NCBI GenBank assembly: GCA_963844855.1
Contig: CAWJQP010000023.1
Span: 372,001-436,000, forward strand
Length of the DNA stretch: 64,000 nucleotides
Direction: 5' to 3'
DNA from: DASQDN01 sp963844855
Lineage (GTDB): Bacteria > Acidobacteriota > Terriglobia > Bryobacterales > Bryobacteraceae
The notes under the pieces were generated by a model. The model was not told where the DNA came from. It did not search any database and was given only the letters and a program-made list of their open reading frames with translations. Each line of letters begins with the position of its first letter. Positions within the stretch are counted from its first letter, which is position 1. Positions 17,884 through 26,446 of the stretch are shown here, in pieces. A program made the translations under genes and the position numbers.

Positions 17884-20280
17884 CTAATCGTTACGCAACA
17901 CACTGAGTGGGTCCACCTGAGACGCCCGCCAAGCCGGCGCAAGCACCGCCGATGTCATGGCCGTCAGGACGAGAACCGCCGACAGCACATAGGTCATGGG
18001 GTCAGTCGTGCTGATACCGTAGACCAGCGTGGCGGCCAATCGGCTCAAGGCAAGCGACGCCATTCCGCCCACCACCAATCCAATTGCGCTCAGGATCACG
18101 GCTTGCATCAGAACCATCCGCACGATTGAGAGACGGTTGGCGCCCACTGCTATGCGAAGTCCAATATCGGGTTTGCGCTGGTTAACAGAATAAGCCATCA
18201 CCGCATGCAACCCGCTCATCGCCAGCAGTCCGGCAATTGCGGCAAACAATAGCGACAACGTGGCCCGAAATCTCGGGCTGGCGATTGACTGACCGACCAT
18301 CGCAGAGAGCGTATGGAACCGGACCGCCGTCGCCTGCATTCTGTTCTGCACGGTTTCCTGTATCGATTTCTGGATGACAACTGCGCTGCCGGTTTCGTGC
18401 AGTACAACGATCTGCATAGAATTGGCATACGACGGATGTTGCCGGAATGGCATATAGATAACCGGGCGCAAGACCGATGACGGTGAATCCTGCCGGACAT
18501 CGTCCACGATGCCGACAATCGTCATCGGCTTCGGCGAGTCGAGCCCGCAGTAAAGTCTCCGACCGATCGGATTCACGCCCCCGAAAGATTTCGCCGCCAG
18601 CGCCTTGCTGATAATTGCAGTGAATGGCCGATCATACAGATCGGTGGCATCGAAATCGCGGCCCTCGAGCAGCGGAATGCCCAGCGTCTTAAAATATCCT
18701 TCGCCAGCTAACGCGAAAGACGCGTTCGGACTACCGTGGCTGGCATCGATCTTAAACGGATCTTGGCCTGGCTGAATGTGGGCTCCCTCCACGAAATAAC
18801 TCCCGTTCGAGCCGTACTGAGAGGTTGGCAGTCCAAAGACGATGGAAGCCGCGCGCACCCCGGGAATACGGCGGACTTCGTCCACTAACGACGCGTACGC
18901 AGCGGACACCCTCAGGTATTCGGATTCGACAGACGCCGGAGTATCGCTGTCCACGACGAGCACTTGGTCCGCTTTGAAACCGAGCCTTGAATCCTCCAAT
19001 GCAATGACAGTCTTCGTCAGCAGGGCCGCTCCATTCGCGAGTACAAAGCAAATCGCAATCTGCACACACACTACGGCGTCGCGGATACGGGTTTTAGCGG
19101 ACACCAATCCTCGGCCCGACTGTTTCAGCGCTCCTACGACGTCTACCTTCGTCAGATGCAAGGCTGGGAAGACGCTGCAAACCAGCACGACAAGAGCCGC
19201 GATCGCGACCGCAAAAAGAAAGACAGGCGCGTGCATCTCGAGTACGCTGCCGGCGCGTGGCATCGACGAGGGAAGGCGCGAGTGGACAGCGCGCAAAATT
19301 GCCCAGGCAACCGCCATACCCAACGCGATTGCAGTTGCTGCCACCAAGGCGCCTTCGAATGCCAGTCCCGCAATGAGACGCTTCACCGAGCAGCCCAGCG
19401 AAAGACGTAGCGCGAATTCACTCATCCGTCCCGAAGCGCGCGCAATGCACAAATTCGCCACGTTCGCGCAGGCTATGCAGAGAAGCAAGGCAGTTCCGCC
19501 AAAGAGGAAAAGAAGCGTGGTCCGTTGTGGTCCCACGATTTCGTCACGCAGTGACGCCAGTTGCAACTGCCTGGGGATGGTCTGTCCAGGCAATCGCGCG
19601 CTAAGGGCATTCAACTCCTGCTGCGCCGCTGTCTGCGAGTTTCGGGATTGAAGACGCCCGATGGCAAAGTAGTTGTATGCGGTGTGGCTGAGGTTTTCAG
19701 GTGTTGCCGCTCCAGTGAACCACAATTCAACGTGCTCTGGAAAGACATGCTCGCCGGAAATAACCCCAACGACCGTATATGATTTGTTCTCCATCACCAC
19801 GCTCTTGCCAAGAGCATTTTCCGGATCGCCCCATACGGACCGCGCGAAAGAAGCTGATGCGATGGCGGCTTGTTGAGCGTCGGTGTCGTTTGGCAAACGG
19901 CCCGCTACAACCGGCGGCCCCAAAACTGCAAAAAATGCCGGGCTCGTGAGAACCACATGCGCGAATCGAGAGGCGCCACCGATCCTGACGGCTCCTTCGC
20001 CATCGGCTCCGTAGAATGCCAGATTGGAGAAGCTTAGGGCAGCCGAACGGATGTACTGAAAATCACCGCCGGTCACCCGCCGGCTCGTTGCGCCCTTCCC
20101 AGGCCACGTCGTTCGAAGAGCCATGAGTCGCCCGGCATCTCGGAACGGAAGCGGCTCAATCAGTACGTTGTCGACAATCATAAAGAACGCTGTGGATATA
20201 CCGATTCCGAGCGCCAATAGCCCGATCGCCAATACTGTAAAGGCCGGCGCCTTGAGAAGAGATTTCAGGTGTGTACGCAT
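17884..20280 (-). CDS. ADOP-type duplicated FtsX permease
   Basis: The 798-residue protein starts at ATG 20280 (AGAGGAAGACGCGACA upstream); earlier frame would overlap the ABC gene. It has the two-unit FtsX/MacB layout. An N-terminal membrane helix (FTVLAIGLLALGIGISTAFF) and a large periplasmic domain lead to three membrane helices, then the pattern repeats, ending in PAWRASQVDPLSVLRND. This matches the acidobacterial duplicated orphan permease family (TIGR03434), permeases that lack their own ATPase gene and are strongly expanded in Solibacter. It starts 16 bases after the lanthipeptide exporter, so it is probably co-transcribed. A role in immunity or export of the lanthipeptide is possible but unproven. 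Confidence 0.88.
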   Translation of the reverse strand: MRTHLKSLLKAPAFTVLAIGLLALGIGISTAFFMIVDNVLIEPLPFRDAGRLMALRTTWPGKGATSRRVTGGDFQYIRSAALSFSNLAFYGADGEGAVRIGGASRFAHVVLTSPAFFAVLGPPVVAGRLPNDTDAQQAAIASASFARSVWGDPENALGKSVVMENKSYTVVGVISGEHVFPEHVELWFTGAATPENLSHTAYNYFAIGRLQSRNSQTAAQQELNALSARLPGQTIPRQLQLASLRDEIVGPQRTTLLFLFGGTALLLCIACANVANLCIARASGRMSEFALRLSLGCSVKRLIAGLAFEGALVAATAIALGMAVAWAILRAVHSRLPSSMPRAGSVLEMHAPVFLFAVAIAALVVLVCSVFPALHLTKVDVVGALKQSGRGLVSAKTRIRDAVVCVQIAICFVLANGAALLTKTVIALEDSRLGFKADQVLVVDSDTPASVESEYLRVSAAYASLVDEVRRIPGVRAASIVFGLPTSQYGSNGSYFVEGAHIQPGQDPFKIDASHGSPNASFALAGEGYFKTLGIPLLEGRDFDATDLYDRPFTAIISKALAAKSFGGVNPIGRRLYCGLDSPKPMTIVGIVDDVRQDSPSSVLRPVIYMPFRQHPSYANSMQIVVLHETGSAVVIQKSIQETVQNRMQATAVRFHTLSAMVGQSIASPRFRATLSLLFAAIAGLLAMSGLHAVMAYSVNQRKPDIGLRIAVGANRLSIVRMVLMQAVILSAIGLVVGGMASLALSRLAATLVYGISTTDPMTYVLSAVLVLTAMTSAVLAPAWRASQVDPLSVLRND

Positions 20281-20296
20281 TGTCGCGTCTTCCTCT

Positions 20297-21865
20297 TTAA
20301 TCCACAGCCATTGCCACTGCCTCGTGCGCCGTCGACTGCGCAAGCGAGTTGACTGTAACCACCCGGTCAAAGAACCGGTAGTATTCCTGGTAGCCGTGCA
20401 TGATCAGAATCACTCCTTTGCCCGCGGTCATTTCCAGGATCAGCTCCATCGCCGCTTGCCTGCTTTCACTATCCAGGTTCGCCAGTGGTTCATCCAAAAC
20501 ATATAAGTCGGCGTCTTGGGAAAGGGCCATTGCCAGAGCTACTTTTTGCTGCTGCCCGGCGGACAATTCGGCTGCCAACACATCGGGAGATAGCGCGCCC
20601 AGCCCTAGTCTCGCCAGCAATCCTGCGTTTGGCACTAGCTCGCTCACCATCAAGGGGGGGAAGATCACCGGCAGAGTCAGCGAACTGATGCGTAGCGGCA
20701 AGACGACTTCGCCCTTGCTGGGCGCAAAGTGACCAGAAAGAATGTTCGCTAGAGTCGTTTTGCCGCTGCCATTAGGGCCGACCAGAATCGTCCTTTCGGA
20801 TGTACCCACTTGTAGCGACACATTCGCGAGCACGAGCTTCTCCCCGTCATAAGACGCATTGACGCTACTCAGCAATGCAGAGGGGCCAACCGCAAAGTAT
20901 GGTTTGCTCTCGCCCGAGGAACGGATAAATGCAAGCACTCGATGCGCGACGGCAGCCAGCGAGTGGAATTCAGCGATTTGGTTGAACAACTGCAACAAGG
21001 TTGTCAGCGCGCGCCAAAACGTGTTGATGAATGCCAGAAACCCGCCAAAGCTTAGCGCGCCCCGCATCACGAAGAGCGCCCCGACGAGCATCGTCGAGAA
21101 ATCCGACACGTTCATCGTGAAATCGTTCAATGTCTGAAACAGTCGTGTGACTTTGAAGCGCCGATAGCTGGTGTGGAGACACTCCGCCAGTCGTTCGTCG
21201 AAAGCCCGCACCGTGGGCCGCTGCAACGAGAACACGCGTACCATACGAAATGCGGATAGTGCCTTCTCCATCAGGGCCAGGAAGGCGCCTTCCTGTTCGC
21301 GTTCCTGACCGGCCAATTCAGTAATCCTTTTGCCGATCACCTTGCCGACGAACGCGGACAACGGAATCAGGGCTATCAACAGGGCGAATGCTTTCCAGGA
21401 GAGGTAACACAACACCGCCGAGAACGACAGGAGCATTACCGTCTGCACTGCGATGCTCTGGATTACTAGCAGGAGTGGCAGTACGCCTTCCCGGAGATCG
21501 CCGTGAATGCGGCTGATGTAGTAGCCGGCGCCGTTTCGCAGCACCGACGCATAGTCGTTGGCATAGTATGCGTTCAAGAGCTTGCGACTCAACCTCTGCG
21601 CCACTCGGTTGTCCAACGATTTGCTCCAGAGGGAATTAGCTGTGCTTCCCAGATTGCTGAAAAGCCCCAGGACCAGATAGCCCGCGATCAGCAGCCCGAA
21701 CGTCTTCCCGTCGCGGCTGCCGGCTACATTGTCAAAGAGCACTTTTACCAGCAGCGGATGACAGATCCCCTCGATCGCGGAGACGACGCAGGAACTTGCA
21801 ATCATCGCGAAGAATTCCCAGCGCGACCGATCGAGCAATTCATTCAGATCTTGATACGCTTTCAT
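20297..21865 (-). CDS. lanT: ABC exporter (half-transporter) for the lanthipeptide
   Basis: The 522-residue protein has an N-terminal membrane domain of about six helices (residues 15-300), joined to an ATPase domain. The ATPase has Walker A GPNGSGKTT, signature LSAGQQQK, Walker B LYVLDEP and switch His in LIMHG. It lacks the N-terminal C39 peptidase of class I/II LanT proteins, as is usual for class III systems, in which the leader is removed separately. Its ATG overlaps the LanKC stop by four bases, so translation is coupled. It should work as a homodimer in the inner membrane, exporting the modified peptide. The ATPase domain is short after Walker A, with a compact helical region. Confidence 0.85.
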   Translation of the reverse strand: MKAYQDLNELLDRSRWEFFAMIASSCVVSAIEGICHPLLVKVLFDNVAGSRDGKTFGLLIAGYLVLGLFSNLGSTANSLWSKSLDNRVAQRLSRKLLNAYYANDYASVLRNGAGYYISRIHGDLREGVLPLLLVIQSIAVQTVMLLSFSAVLCYLSWKAFALLIALIPLSAFVGKVIGKRITELAGQEREQEGAFLALMEKALSAFRMVRVFSLQRPTVRAFDERLAECLHTSYRRFKVTRLFQTLNDFTMNVSDFSTMLVGALFVMRGALSFGGFLAFINTFWRALTTLLQLFNQIAEFHSLAAVAHRVLAFIRSSGESKPYFAVGPSALLSSVNASYDGEKLVLANVSLQVGTSERTILVGPNGSGKTTLANILSGHFAPSKGEVVLPLRISSLTLPVIFPPLMVSELVPNAGLLARLGLGALSPDVLAAELSAGQQQKVALAMALSQDADLYVLDEPLANLDSESRQAAMELILEMTAGKGVILIMHGYQEYYRFFDRVVTVNSLAQSTAHEAVAMAVD

Positions 21866-24552
21866 CGCTTCACCGCCAGCGCGAAACGCGGAGCATCCTG
21901 GTGTACGGCAACGCGACCAATCTCATCCAGCGAGAAATCTGCCGCACCCATCCGGCTGGCGCGATCCATGGCGCGGAGGACGCCCGCAACGCCAGTGGCG
22001 TAGTCGCAGGATACGCGAAACAGCCCGTCGCCGGGCGTCGCCCATCCCTCGTCGTACTTCAGCAGGTAAAGATCGCGGATGCCCGCAAGCGGACGTTTCA
22101 TCATCCGGTAATACTTTTCTTCGTCCAGGAACTGACGCGCATCGGTGAATATGTCCACGAAGCTGGCAGTGCCGTATAGCAACCCCGCGAAGACTGCGTA
22201 TTTCCGGTGAGCGTCCATAAGCATTGATTCGACTTGCTCACGCATCCCGAAGCGGAGGGCCACGCGGGCAATACCTGCGGTTCCTTCTTCCAGATACGGC
22301 TCTAATGTCGAATCACCTACTCCTCGCGGGAACGTGACAACGCCCTTCTCGAGTTCGGTACCATGCGCAATGTCGAACAATAATGCCTTGTGGCCCGCGT
22401 GCAACCACCTTTCCTCGCCCGACATTTCGAACAATCGAAGGAGAAAGAGAGCGACTCCGCTCTGGCCATATCCCAATCCGAGTTGCACGAGATCGCCGGT
22501 TTTCCAGTGCAGTCCAGTTTCGTCTTCGTGCGCTTGCTCGAGAAGTCGCCTGGCCAGGTCAACTGCGGTATTCAGGAACGCAACGCTGCCGGTATGGTGA
22601 AGAAGCGCCAGATTAGCTATTCCTATTCCCGCCATGCCATAGAAATACGAATGGTGGTCGGCCCGCAACTCGCTCGCGTTGGCGAGTTGCATGAAATGAG
22701 CCGCGCGATCCTGCATCCCGAGCTGGAGCAGGCACCACGCTATCCCGGCTGTACCCGTCAACAGTCCCGGAGCAAACCGGTCACGGTCGAGCTTGTCCAG
22801 GCGCTCCTCGAGCCACGCAAGACCAGCCGCTGGAATCTCAAACCCCGACCGGCTCAACGCATACAGGACACCACACGCCCCAAAGCCCAGGCTCAACGGA
22901 TTTGTTTCATGGACAAACGGATCGGCAGGGAACAACAAACTGCCGTCTGGCTTCATGTGGTGAAGAAGAAACTCGCCCAACCTCCGCGCGGCTGTGTCGC
23001 AGAATTCGCCCTCTACGTCTTCCAAATAGGATGGCGGTACTAAGCGGACTGGTGAGTCGAGAAGATTGCAGGCCGCAGAGCAAGACATCGTTCCATTGGA
23101 TAGTCCAGATACGATGTCGGCAACCGGCGTGTCCAACCATCCCAGATCGGCCAGCATCACCTCGAGAACCGAGGTGAATACGTCGCTCTTCAAAACGGAC
23201 AGCGCGCTGATAGGGAAGATCAGGTAACACATCAAAGATGCGATTGCGTGCAGATCGTCGGCTTGCGTTCCCGGCTCCCCATCCGGCTTGTCTCTTTTGC
23301 GGAAGCCGAGTGTGTGGAGAACGGTGGGATCGTCTGTGCCCAGCCGACACGCGGATTCGAGATCGATAAGCCATGTCTCGTATGTCTCCGAAAGAACCTT
23401 CACGTTGTTTGGAGAAACGTCGCCGAAAACGACTCCGTGCCGATGCACGCAGTCTATTGCGCTGATAATGCCTTTGCAGACGGTGCGAAATAGTTCGTAA
23501 TACGCCGCCGACTCCTCGAGCGTGGGCCTCACCCGCAGGAGCGGCGACTGTTTGAGACACACCATCCGCAGGTCCTCGCCCTTGAGATATTCCTGCACGA
23601 GAAACGTGTGTTCCCATTCCTCAAATGTCTCAATGGGATCGGGCACTCGCCCGGTCGGTGCTAGCAGCCTGAGGATCTGGTACTCCTTCAAGAGCCGCGA
23701 TACAGCATCCTGACCACGATCGTCCACAACGGTGTGCGGGCGCGCTTCTTTGAGGACCACCTCGCCGTTCACCTTCAAATCATCAGCGAGGTAGACGCCG
23801 CCCGAGTTGGAGAACGAGAAGGCGCTCTTGATGACATACCGGCCGGCAATGATCCCCGCGGCGCCTGTGGCTTCCACTTGTTCGGGAAACGGGTCCGCGG
23901 CCCAGGCAGGCGGTTCAAAATAGGGTGTTCTTTCATCCGGAACAGTGCTGCCGTCCGGTCCTGTTAAAACGGGGATACGCTGTCCCGTGACATCTAGTTG
24001 GTAGTCAGAGATCATGCCGCCATATCGGTAATACAGCACCCGGCAGTCTTTGTAGCGCTTATCGGACAGAATGTAAGGGCCGTCTTCGTTACGAACGAGA
24101 ACGTAAAGCTCTTCGAGCAGGGACTTGAAGATCTCTGCGTCCGGCGGATAGAAGGTAATGAACTTTCCCGACCCACCTCGATGCCAGCTTTTCGAGCACA
24201 TTAAAGAACGGATCCGCGGATCAAGCGCAAACTTGAAAGGCACGTCGTCGTTGATGGCGGCACTGGCAGCTGCATTCAAGATGGCAATACTGTTTCCCGG
24301 CAGCGATGACAGATGAACCTTCCATCCTTGCGCTGGCAGCACGATGTCTGGAGTATGAACATGAAACCAGACGCCGTCGCGGGTTATGCGCCACGCCGCC
24401 GAGCGGTCTCGCAGGCGATCCCTGACGACGGTCAGATATTCATCCGTTGGCTTGTAACTCTCCTGGAAGTGTTCATAAACAATCGAGCGATCGACCAGGA
24501 ACAAGCGCTTGTCAACGTGACGTACGTCTCGACAATACTCGCCATTATTCAT
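21862..24552 (-). CDS. lanKC: Class III lanthipeptide synthetase (lyase-kinase-cyclase)
   Basis: The 896-residue protein has three domains. Residues 1-220 are the phosphoSer/Thr lyase-like part. Residues 230-500 form a Ser/Thr kinase with GRYVIKSAFSFSNSGGVY as glycine loop, VVLKEA with the ATP-binding Lys, HGVVFGDVSPNNVKV as catalytic loop, and DLE in place of DFG. Residues 540-870 are LanC-like with repeated Gly motifs (GLLTGTAGIAWC, YFYGMAGIGIANLAL, GYGQSGVALFL, EEGTAGIARVAL). The Cys-Cys-His zinc site of true LanC is absent, which marks class III rather than class IV. The enzyme phosphorylates Ser/Thr of the precursor, eliminates phosphate and forms lanthionine or labionin rings. It lies between precursor and exporter; AGGAGAAACAATC precedes the ATG. 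Confidence 0.92.
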   Translation of the reverse strand: MNNGEYCRDVRHVDKRLFLVDRSIVYEHFQESYKPTDEYLTVVRDRLRDRSAAWRITRDGVWFHVHTPDIVLPAQGWKVHLSSLPGNSIAILNAAASAAINDDVPFKFALDPRIRSLMCSKSWHRGGSGKFITFYPPDAEIFKSLLEELYVLVRNEDGPYILSDKRYKDCRVLYYRYGGMISDYQLDVTGQRIPVLTGPDGSTVPDERTPYFEPPAWAADPFPEQVEATGAAGIIAGRYVIKSAFSFSNSGGVYLADDLKVNGEVVLKEARPHTVVDDRGQDAVSRLLKEYQILRLLAPTGRVPDPIETFEEWEHTFLVQEYLKGEDLRMVCLKQSPLLRVRPTLEESAAYYELFRTVCKGIISAIDCVHRHGVVFGDVSPNNVKVLSETYETWLIDLESACRLGTDDPTVLHTLGFRKRDKPDGEPGTQADDLHAIASLMCYLIFPISALSVLKSDVFTSVLEVMLADLGWLDTPVADIVSGLSNGTMSCSAACNLLDSPVRLVPPSYLEDVEGEFCDTAARRLGEFLLHHMKPDGSLLFPADPFVHETNPLSLGFGACGVLYALSRSGFEIPAAGLAWLEERLDKLDRDRFAPGLLTGTAGIAWCLLQLGMQDRAAHFMQLANASELRADHHSYFYGMAGIGIANLALLHHTGSVAFLNTAVDLARRLLEQAHEDETGLHWKTGDLVQLGLGYGQSGVALFLLRLFEMSGEERWLHAGHKALLFDIAHGTELEKGVVTFPRGVGDSTLEPYLEEGTAGIARVALRFGMREQVESMLMDAHRKYAVFAGLLYGTASFVDIFTDARQFLDEEKYYRMMKRPLAGIRDLYLLKYDEGWATPGDGLFRVSCDYATGVAGVLRAMDRASRMGAADFSLDEIGRVAVHQDAPRFALAVKR

Positions 24553-24594
24553 GATTGTTTCTCCTGGACCAGCAGTTCATGGCAGCCACGAAAA

Positions 24595-24631
24595 GCAAAT
24601 AAGAAGGGGCGCCTCTTCTCGGAGATGCCCC
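24595..24631 (-). terminator. Attenuating hairpin between precursor and synthetase genes
   Basis: On the minus strand GGGGC (24627-24631) pairs with GCCCC (24606-24610). An inner CTC/GAG stem lies between them, and a T-rich run (TTCTTATTTGC) follows. It lies 22 bases after the precursor stop. Such leaky terminators are common in lanthipeptide operons and keep precursor mRNA in excess over the enzyme. The call is from base pairing only. Confidence 0.5.
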
Positions 24632-24653
24632 GCTCTTGGCTCGCGAGTTGTGC

Positions 24654-24758
24654 TCAGCCGTTGCAGCAATTGCCGCCGCTGCTTGTACAACTTTGAGCTT
24701 TGATCAACGAAGCGCTGAATGGCGTCTTCATCTTTTGAAGCGCGAGAACTGTGTTCAT
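24654..24758 (-). CDS. lanA: Class III lanthipeptide precursor peptide
   Basis: The 34-residue ORF starts at an ATG with a near-perfect ribosome site (AAAGGAGGTCACTT). Its leader contains VLALQKM, matching the hydrophobic-x-Leu-Gln motif that class III synthetases bind. The C-terminal core (residues 22-34, QSCTSSGGNCCNG) contains Ser23-x2-Ser26-x4-Cys31, the Ser-x2-Ser-x3-5-Cys pattern that forms labionin or a lanthionine plus dehydroalanine. Cys24 and Cys32 could form a disulfide or an alternative ring. The LanKC gene follows on the same strand after an attenuator-like hairpin. The leader/core boundary is inferred. The frame is open further upstream, but only this start has the ribosome site. 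Confidence 0.88.
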   Translation of the reverse strand: MNTVLALQKMKTPFSASLIKAQSCTSSGGNCCNG

Positions 24759-25566
24759 AAGTGACCTCCTTTCCCTGGTGATTTGCATCAAACTGTTCCG
24801 CCGCGGTTCTCCATAGCGCATCCTCTGAGAGGTCGCACGAGTTTCCGCGAGCAATCCGAATGCTTATGCGCCGAATTGCCGGGTGCAGTTGTCTTCAGGA
24901 GCAGAGCATCTGCGATTGTGCTGCTTTGCGTTCCATTTCATTCCCGCAGATCCCTTCTCCTGTTTGTTGTGGAACGAACTGCGAATAGCTTTCGTGTGAA
25001 ACGGTAAGAAAATCGGTAACGGGATTCCGGCCGGCGCGACTTTGTCAAACTTACGTTTAATGCGAGGTGTGTCCGGGACCGGAACGAGATCTTGGAAGAC
25101 GAACGCAGTTTTGGATTACGCGAGGGCAAACGCCCTCTTCACTTCATTCGAAATCCAGAATCGCTTGCGGTGGGGTTTTCGATCAGTGGAAGAGAGCAGC
25201 TGGCGTCGTGGGCGGGAGTGCGAGGCAACGATCTGGACCTCGACGAAGTGCTAAGGGTGTCGAGCGGATTTCAATGTGAGTTCTCCGCTCGATTTGTCCA
25301 GGTTGTGCTCCGCAAAACCGTAGTTGTTGAAATCGCTGACGCAGACACCTTGCCCCCAACCGGAGCGTAGTAGATCCGCGTGACGGGTAAAGTTGGATCG
25401 CTCGCTTCCCTCAGGGCTCATGCAGAACGATCCTTATGCACCGACCTTCACGCTGCCCCAAGGCCACACGTCGGAGATGATCCTGAGCTTCGCCTCCGGA
25501 TTGAACCGATGCGATCGCAGCCATGCCAAGTCCGACGCTGGCCATCGTTCAGGCGCGCGCCGTTGG
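24759..25566 (-). other. 808-base gap: lanthipeptide promoter region and a decayed coding remnant
   Basis: The part next to the precursor gene (about 24760-25000) should hold the operon promoter; I see no confident -35/-10 pair. From 25251 to about 25560 the minus strand reads as one protein-like frame with a single TAA at 25434-25436. Examples are SDLAWLRSHRFNPEAKLRI, IISDVWPWGSVKVGA and GVCVSDFNNYGFAEHNLDK. It has no start and ends at TAG 25251. The family is not recognised. It may be a C-terminal pseudogene fragment. Confidence 0.35.
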
Positions 25567-26115
25567 CTAGGTTTTCTTTTGGGCCGCCTCTCTCATCTCA
25601 CGCTCCATCTCGGCGTATTTTCGAGTCAGGTGCGGCACAATGCCCAGCATCCGTTCCATGAGCATCAGCTGACCACGGCAATGCATCTCGTGCTCCTTGG
25701 CGCTCATCAACGCTTCGAGCCGGGACTTGGTCGGCTGGCTGGGATCTTCGGTGATCTGTTCACCCAACTTGTCATCCGACAATTCTTCGAGAAACTTGGC
25801 GAAGCGGTCTCCCTCGCTCTTCAACAGGTCGACCAGCTCCTTCTTGGAACGCTTCTTTTTCTCCTCCGCGTCAAGCTCAACGAAGGCGGTAGCCCAGTCG
25901 TATTCCTGCATCTTTGTCGTTTCCAAAGCGTGGGCTTCCTGCCACATACGCGTGCTGACCGCTATATGCGCCAACGCCTGTTCGACCGAGCGGGCGCCCT
26001 CGGCCGGCGTGAAGCTATACTTATCTTCCGGAATATCTTCGGCCACCTGGATCGTGTTCTGGCGAACCGTGCGGAAACTCGCCGCAAGCTGCTTGGCTCC
26101 GTAGATGTTTTGCAT
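25567..26115 (-). CDS. DinB-like four-helix metalloprotein
   Basis: The 182-residue all-helical protein has the DinB/YfiT arrangement: a first His in QALAHIAVSTRMW near residue 50 and a pair in SAKEHEMHCRGQLMLMERM near residue 145, which together form the three-His metal site. DinB-fold proteins act as thiol-dependent transferases or are of unknown role, and they are numerous in Acidobacteria. A lysine- and glutamate-rich segment (LDAEEKKKRSKKELVDLL) lies between the helices. It is a monocistronic-looking gene; upstream (26116-26446) is non-coding. The specific substrate cannot be inferred. Confidence 0.82.
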   Translation of the reverse strand: MQNIYGAKQLAASFRTVRQNTIQVAEDIPEDKYSFTPAEGARSVEQALAHIAVSTRMWQEAHALETTKMQEYDWATAFVELDAEEKKKRSKKELVDLLKSEGDRFAKFLEELSDDKLGEQITEDPSQPTKSRLEALMSAKEHEMHCRGQLMLMERMLGIVPHLTRKYAEMEREMREAAQKKT

Positions 26116-26185
26116 ACTCTTAGCCTAAAGCCAAACAGGAGTGTAAGCCAAACCGGCGCGTTACGCTGTTAACAGTAATTCGATT

Positions 26186-26213
26186 GTTGCTCGCTCCACT
26201 GAGGAGCGACAAC
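26186..26213 (-). terminator. Imperfect hairpin in the gap downstream of the histidine kinase
   Basis: GTTGCTCGCTCC (26186-26197) and GGAGCGACAAC (26203-26213) pair with one bulge around a 5-base loop. It lies about 230 bases beyond the kinase stop, in the otherwise featureless 331-base gap 26116-26446. No T-run is present, so the terminator role is tentative. Confidence 0.3.
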
Positions 26214-26446
26214 GCTTTCGCCTCGAGCATGAGGGCCCATGATGACGATCAAGCGAGCCCAATCGTCACGATCCGGAACGTAAGAAACTGCTGACAGAAA
26301 GCCGCAAACGCTGGGTGACCCCTGATCTAAGCAGATTCTGTACGTGAGAGTGAGAAACGAGGTCTTGGCTCCCGGGCATGAGTTCGGACAAAAGGGAAGG
26401 CATTTTTGCGCGCCTGCATGTCGGGTTGTGCTTTCCGACCAGCCCT

